Source: an uncultured Lentisphaeria bacterium (GTDB taxonomy: Bacteria > Verrucomicrobiota > Lentisphaeria > Victivallales > Victivallaceae). From it: DNA of 33,254 nucleotides. The notes under the pieces are model-generated. The model ran no database searches. It was given only the letters and a program-made list of their open reading frames with translations, and was not told the DNA's origin. Location of the stretch: contig CAIMFA010000511.1 of NCBI GenBank assembly GCA_903840185.1, forward strand, positions 1-33,254, written 5' to 3'. The position numbers and the translations under genes were made by a program. Below are positions 31,299 to 33,254 of this stretch, piece by piece. Numbering within the stretch: the first letter of the stretch is position 1; every line of letters starts with the position of its first letter.

Positions 31299-32629
31299 AG
31301 TACAGCCTCCAATGCATTAGCCAGGGCTTTGATTTCTTCCCTGGTGCGTTTTTCCGTTACGGCGATCAGCAGCTGGTTCTTCCGGTCGGGATAGTAGCGT
31401 CCGAGCGGGAATCCGGCGGCAAAACCTTTGTCAATCATTTTGCCGACAACTTCGGCGGCGTCGCCGGGCAGGCTGATCACGAATTCATTGAAGAACGCAT
31501 CGCCGCCGACCGGCTTCACCCCGTCTATTTTCAGTATTTCGCTGCGGGCGAACGCGGCTTTGGCGGCGCAGAGTTCAGCGACGTCAATCAGCCCCTGCTT
31601 GCCCATGCAGCAGAGATAAACCAGCGCGGTGAGCGCGCAGAGACTTTCGTTGGAGCAGATATTGGACATGGCGGAGGCGCGGCGGATGTGCTGTTCGCGG
31701 GTTTGCAGTGTCAGCACGAAGCCGTCTTTACCGTCCGAATCAACGGTGCGCCCGCAGATTCTGCCCGGCATCTTGCGCATATGTTTTTCCGTGGTGGCCA
31801 TGAAACCGAGATACGGGCCGCCGAAACTCAGCGGAATACCGATGCTCTGGCCTTCGCCGGTAACAATGTCAAAGCCCATTTCGCCGGGCGGGGTAAGCAC
31901 AGCCAGCGCCACCGGATAACAGGAGCAGACCGCCAGCGCGCCTTTGGCATGGGCATGGGCGGTGACTTCCCCCCACGCTTCAATCGTGCCGAAAACGTTC
32001 GGATATTGAACAATCACGCAGGCGGTGTCTTCTGTGATCGCATCCATCAGCTGTTTCTGAGCGGAATCGTCGGTTCCGGACGGGACCTGAATCAGTTCGA
32101 TGTCCAGGTTGCTGCTGTAGCATTCGATCATCCGGCGGAAAATCGGCGATACGGCCTCGGATATCACCGCCTGGCGGCGGCGGGTGATCCTGCCGGCCAT
32201 CATCATGGCTTCAAACAGCGCGGTTCCGCCATCGTACAGCGAGGCATTGGCAACGAACAGCCCGGTCAGCCGGCAGATCATCGACTGGTATTCATAAATC
32301 GCCTGGAGTGTGCCCTGCGAGGCCTCCGGCTGGTACGGCGTATAAGCAGTGTAGAATTCGGAGCGTCCGGTGATTTCACCGACCGCGGCGGGAATTATAT
32401 GGTCATAATATCCGGCTCCGAGAAAGTTTACGAGTTGAGTGGCGTTTCTGGCTGCAAGTTCATTGAGGTGTCTGACCACCTCGTATTCAGACAGCCCGGA
32501 ATGCAGAGTGTCCAGAGACGGCGGCGGCGACTTGATCTGCGCCTTTTCCCACATCTGTTCAAAACTGTCGCAACCGATAGTCTTGAACATTTCTTTGACA
32601 TCCGCCTCAGTATTGGCAATGTACGGCAA
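31295..32629 (-). CDS. gcvPA: Glycine dehydrogenase (decarboxylating) subunit 1
   Basis: N-terminal half of the split P-protein, 444 aa. Visible features are the canonical start PYIANTEADVKEMFKTIG, then NFLGAGYYDH, YTPYQPEASQGTLQAIYEYQ, YDGGTALFEA and TREQHIRR. The start codon is TTG 32629, placed by AGGGGG nine bases upstream and by the family N-terminus. A nearby ATG is in another frame. The protein pairs with GcvPB, whose start overlaps its stop. gcvH lies upstream, separated by a terminator-like hairpin. Confidence 0.97.
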   Translation of the reverse strand: MPYIANTEADVKEMFKTIGCDSFEQMWEKAQIKSPPPSLDTLHSGLSEYEVVRHLNELAARNATQLVNFLGAGYYDHIIPAAVGEITGRSEFYTAYTPYQPEASQGTLQAIYEYQSMICRLTGLFVANASLYDGGTALFEAMMMAGRITRRRQAVISEAVSPIFRRMIECYSSNLDIELIQVPSGTDDSAQKQLMDAITEDTACVIVQYPNVFGTIEAWGEVTAHAHAKGALAVCSCYPVALAVLTPPGEMGFDIVTGEGQSIGIPLSFGGPYLGFMATTEKHMRKMPGRICGRTVDSDGKDGFVLTLQTREQHIRRASAMSNICSNESLCALTALVYLCCMGKQGLIDVAELCAAKAAFARSEILKIDGVKPVGGDAFFNEFVISLPGDAAEVVGKMIDKGFAAGFPLGRYYPDRKNQLLIAVTEKRTREEIKALANALEAVL

Positions 32630-32660
32630 TTGAGCATACCCCCTGTTAAAATTAATGCAA

Positions 32661-32708
32661 TAAAAAGCGACAAACCCGGCTTTCTCCGCTGTAAGAAAAA
32701 ACCGGGTT
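32661..32708 (-). terminator. Terminator or attenuator between gcvH and gcvPA
   Basis: On the minus strand AACCCGG and CCGGGTT pair (7 bp), with an inner TTTCT/AGAAA stem, followed by TGTCGCTTTTT. It lies 18 bp after the gcvH stop, so gcvPA-gcvPB may be made at a lower level than gcvH. Confidence 0.7.
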
Positions 32709-32725
32709 GCAAATCACGGTCAAGC

Positions 32726-33097
32726 TCAGGACAGCTCTTTCAGATACTTTTCGTAGGCATCGACGTTCATCATATCGTCAAGCTCGGAGGTGTCGATATT
32801 GGTGAGCTTGCAGAGCCAGCCTTTGTCTTCGGGGGATTCATTGATCAGGTTCGGCTCGTCTTCGAGCGCGTCGTTGATCATGACCACTGTTCCGCTGACC
32901 GGGCTGTAAATGTCGGAGGCAGCTTTGACTGATTCGACTACGCCGAGGGTGTCGCCGACGATGAAATCATCATCTTCGGACGGCAGTTCGACGTAGGTGA
33001 TGTCGCCCAGCTGCTTTGCGGCATATTCGGAAATGCCGATTGTTGCTTCTTCGCCATGGATTTCAACCCATTCATGATCTTCTGAATAGTACTTCAT
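32726..33097 (-). CDS. gcvH: Glycine cleavage system H protein
   Basis: The lipoyl carrier that shuttles the aminomethyl group between P, T and L proteins. 123 aa, full length: MKYYSEDHEWVEIHGEEATI, then GDITYVELP, and lipoylated K58 in VVESVKAASDIYSPVSG. AAGGGAAG precedes the ATG. It is the first glycine cleavage gene seen here; gcvT is neither upstream (157 bp of non-coding sequence to the window edge) nor downstream. Confidence 0.97.
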   Translation of the reverse strand: MKYYSEDHEWVEIHGEEATIGISEYAAKQLGDITYVELPSEDDDFIVGDTLGVVESVKAASDIYSPVSGTVVMINDALEDEPNLINESPEDKGWLCKLTNIDTSELDDMMNVDAYEKYLKELS

Positions 33098-33254
33098 TTT
33101 TCACATCTTCCCTTATTTAATTTTTATGTAATGACAAAAAATATTTGAAACATTGCATTTAAACATTTTAAAGACAAAATTCAAGGATAAATATTAATTT
33201 TTAATGTTTTTTTTACAGTTTTTTTCTAGCCGACCCGTTTTTATTGAATGGAAG
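33098..33254 (-). promoter_or_regulatory. AT-rich upstream region of gcvH
   Basis: No gene seen. A weak promoter candidate on the minus strand is TTGAAT, 16 bp, TTAAAT. Several T-runs (TTTTTTTT near 33205) could also end a transcript coming from beyond the edge. I do not see the paired aptamers of a glycine riboswitch. Confidence 0.35.

Overview
The window looks like a chromosomal segment of a Gram-negative bacterium: there is a Pal-type OmpA lipoprotein, another lipoprotein and several secreted proteins. A PVC-group organism, possibly Lentisphaerota/Victivallales or a relative, is my best guess. The reasons are a GH116 glycosidase next to a divergent AraC regulator, split glycine decarboxylase subunits, GxxExxY and AAA/DUF4143 genes embedded in CACAAAG-type repeats, and roughly balanced base composition. 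That placement is inference; no rRNA or marker phylogeny was possible.

Layout. 1-2146: a GH116 glycoside hydrolase (minus, cut by the left edge) faces an AraC regulator across overlapping divergent promoters with a 17-bp palindrome. 2187-3629: queC (queuosine precursor synthesis), then a HIT hydrolase preceded by a 50-nt perfect-armed hairpin. 3633-10944, all minus: ilvE with its terminator, then panC-hisD, a GxxExxY gene bracketed by short dispersed repeats, then hisC, an AmmeMemoRadiSam B/Memo-like protein, an SDR and a small secreted protein in tightly overlapping order. 11251-15877, plus: a Pal-like lipoprotein with a strong terminator, then metK, an adenosine kinase-like gene and ahcY, which together form an S-adenosylmethionine use and recycling cluster. 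A 164-bp imperfect inverted repeat lies between the last two.

15971-17643 is a transposon-like unit. An AAA/DUF4143 ATPase gene is bracketed by inverted copies of a composite repeat with a 32-bp near-identical core, and the 5' end of a second DUF4143 copy survives just downstream. Then come recQ (no HRDC) and an RDD-Sel1 repeat membrane protein, both minus and each with a good promoter. The next ~1 kb (21379-22432) has no gene and holds a cluster of 9-bp-period tandem repeats, including a 21-unit array.

22433-26697: an 873-aa PPDK-like protein (degenerate KaiC-like N-terminus, ATP-grasp, no visible phospho-histidine) is translationally coupled to a pyruvate-decarboxylase-type enzyme whose catalytic residues sit at the same positions as in Zymomonas PDC. 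26793-29803: an Asn-rich protein of six 33-residue repeats, a small secreted protein and an LCAT-like lipoprotein, perhaps an envelope module. 29847-33097, minus: gcvH, a terminator or attenuator, gcvPA and gcvPB of the glycine cleavage system; gcvT is not in the window. The most unusual parts are the PPDK-like/PDC pair, the 33-residue repeat/LCAT cassette, and the repeat-bracketed cargo genes.
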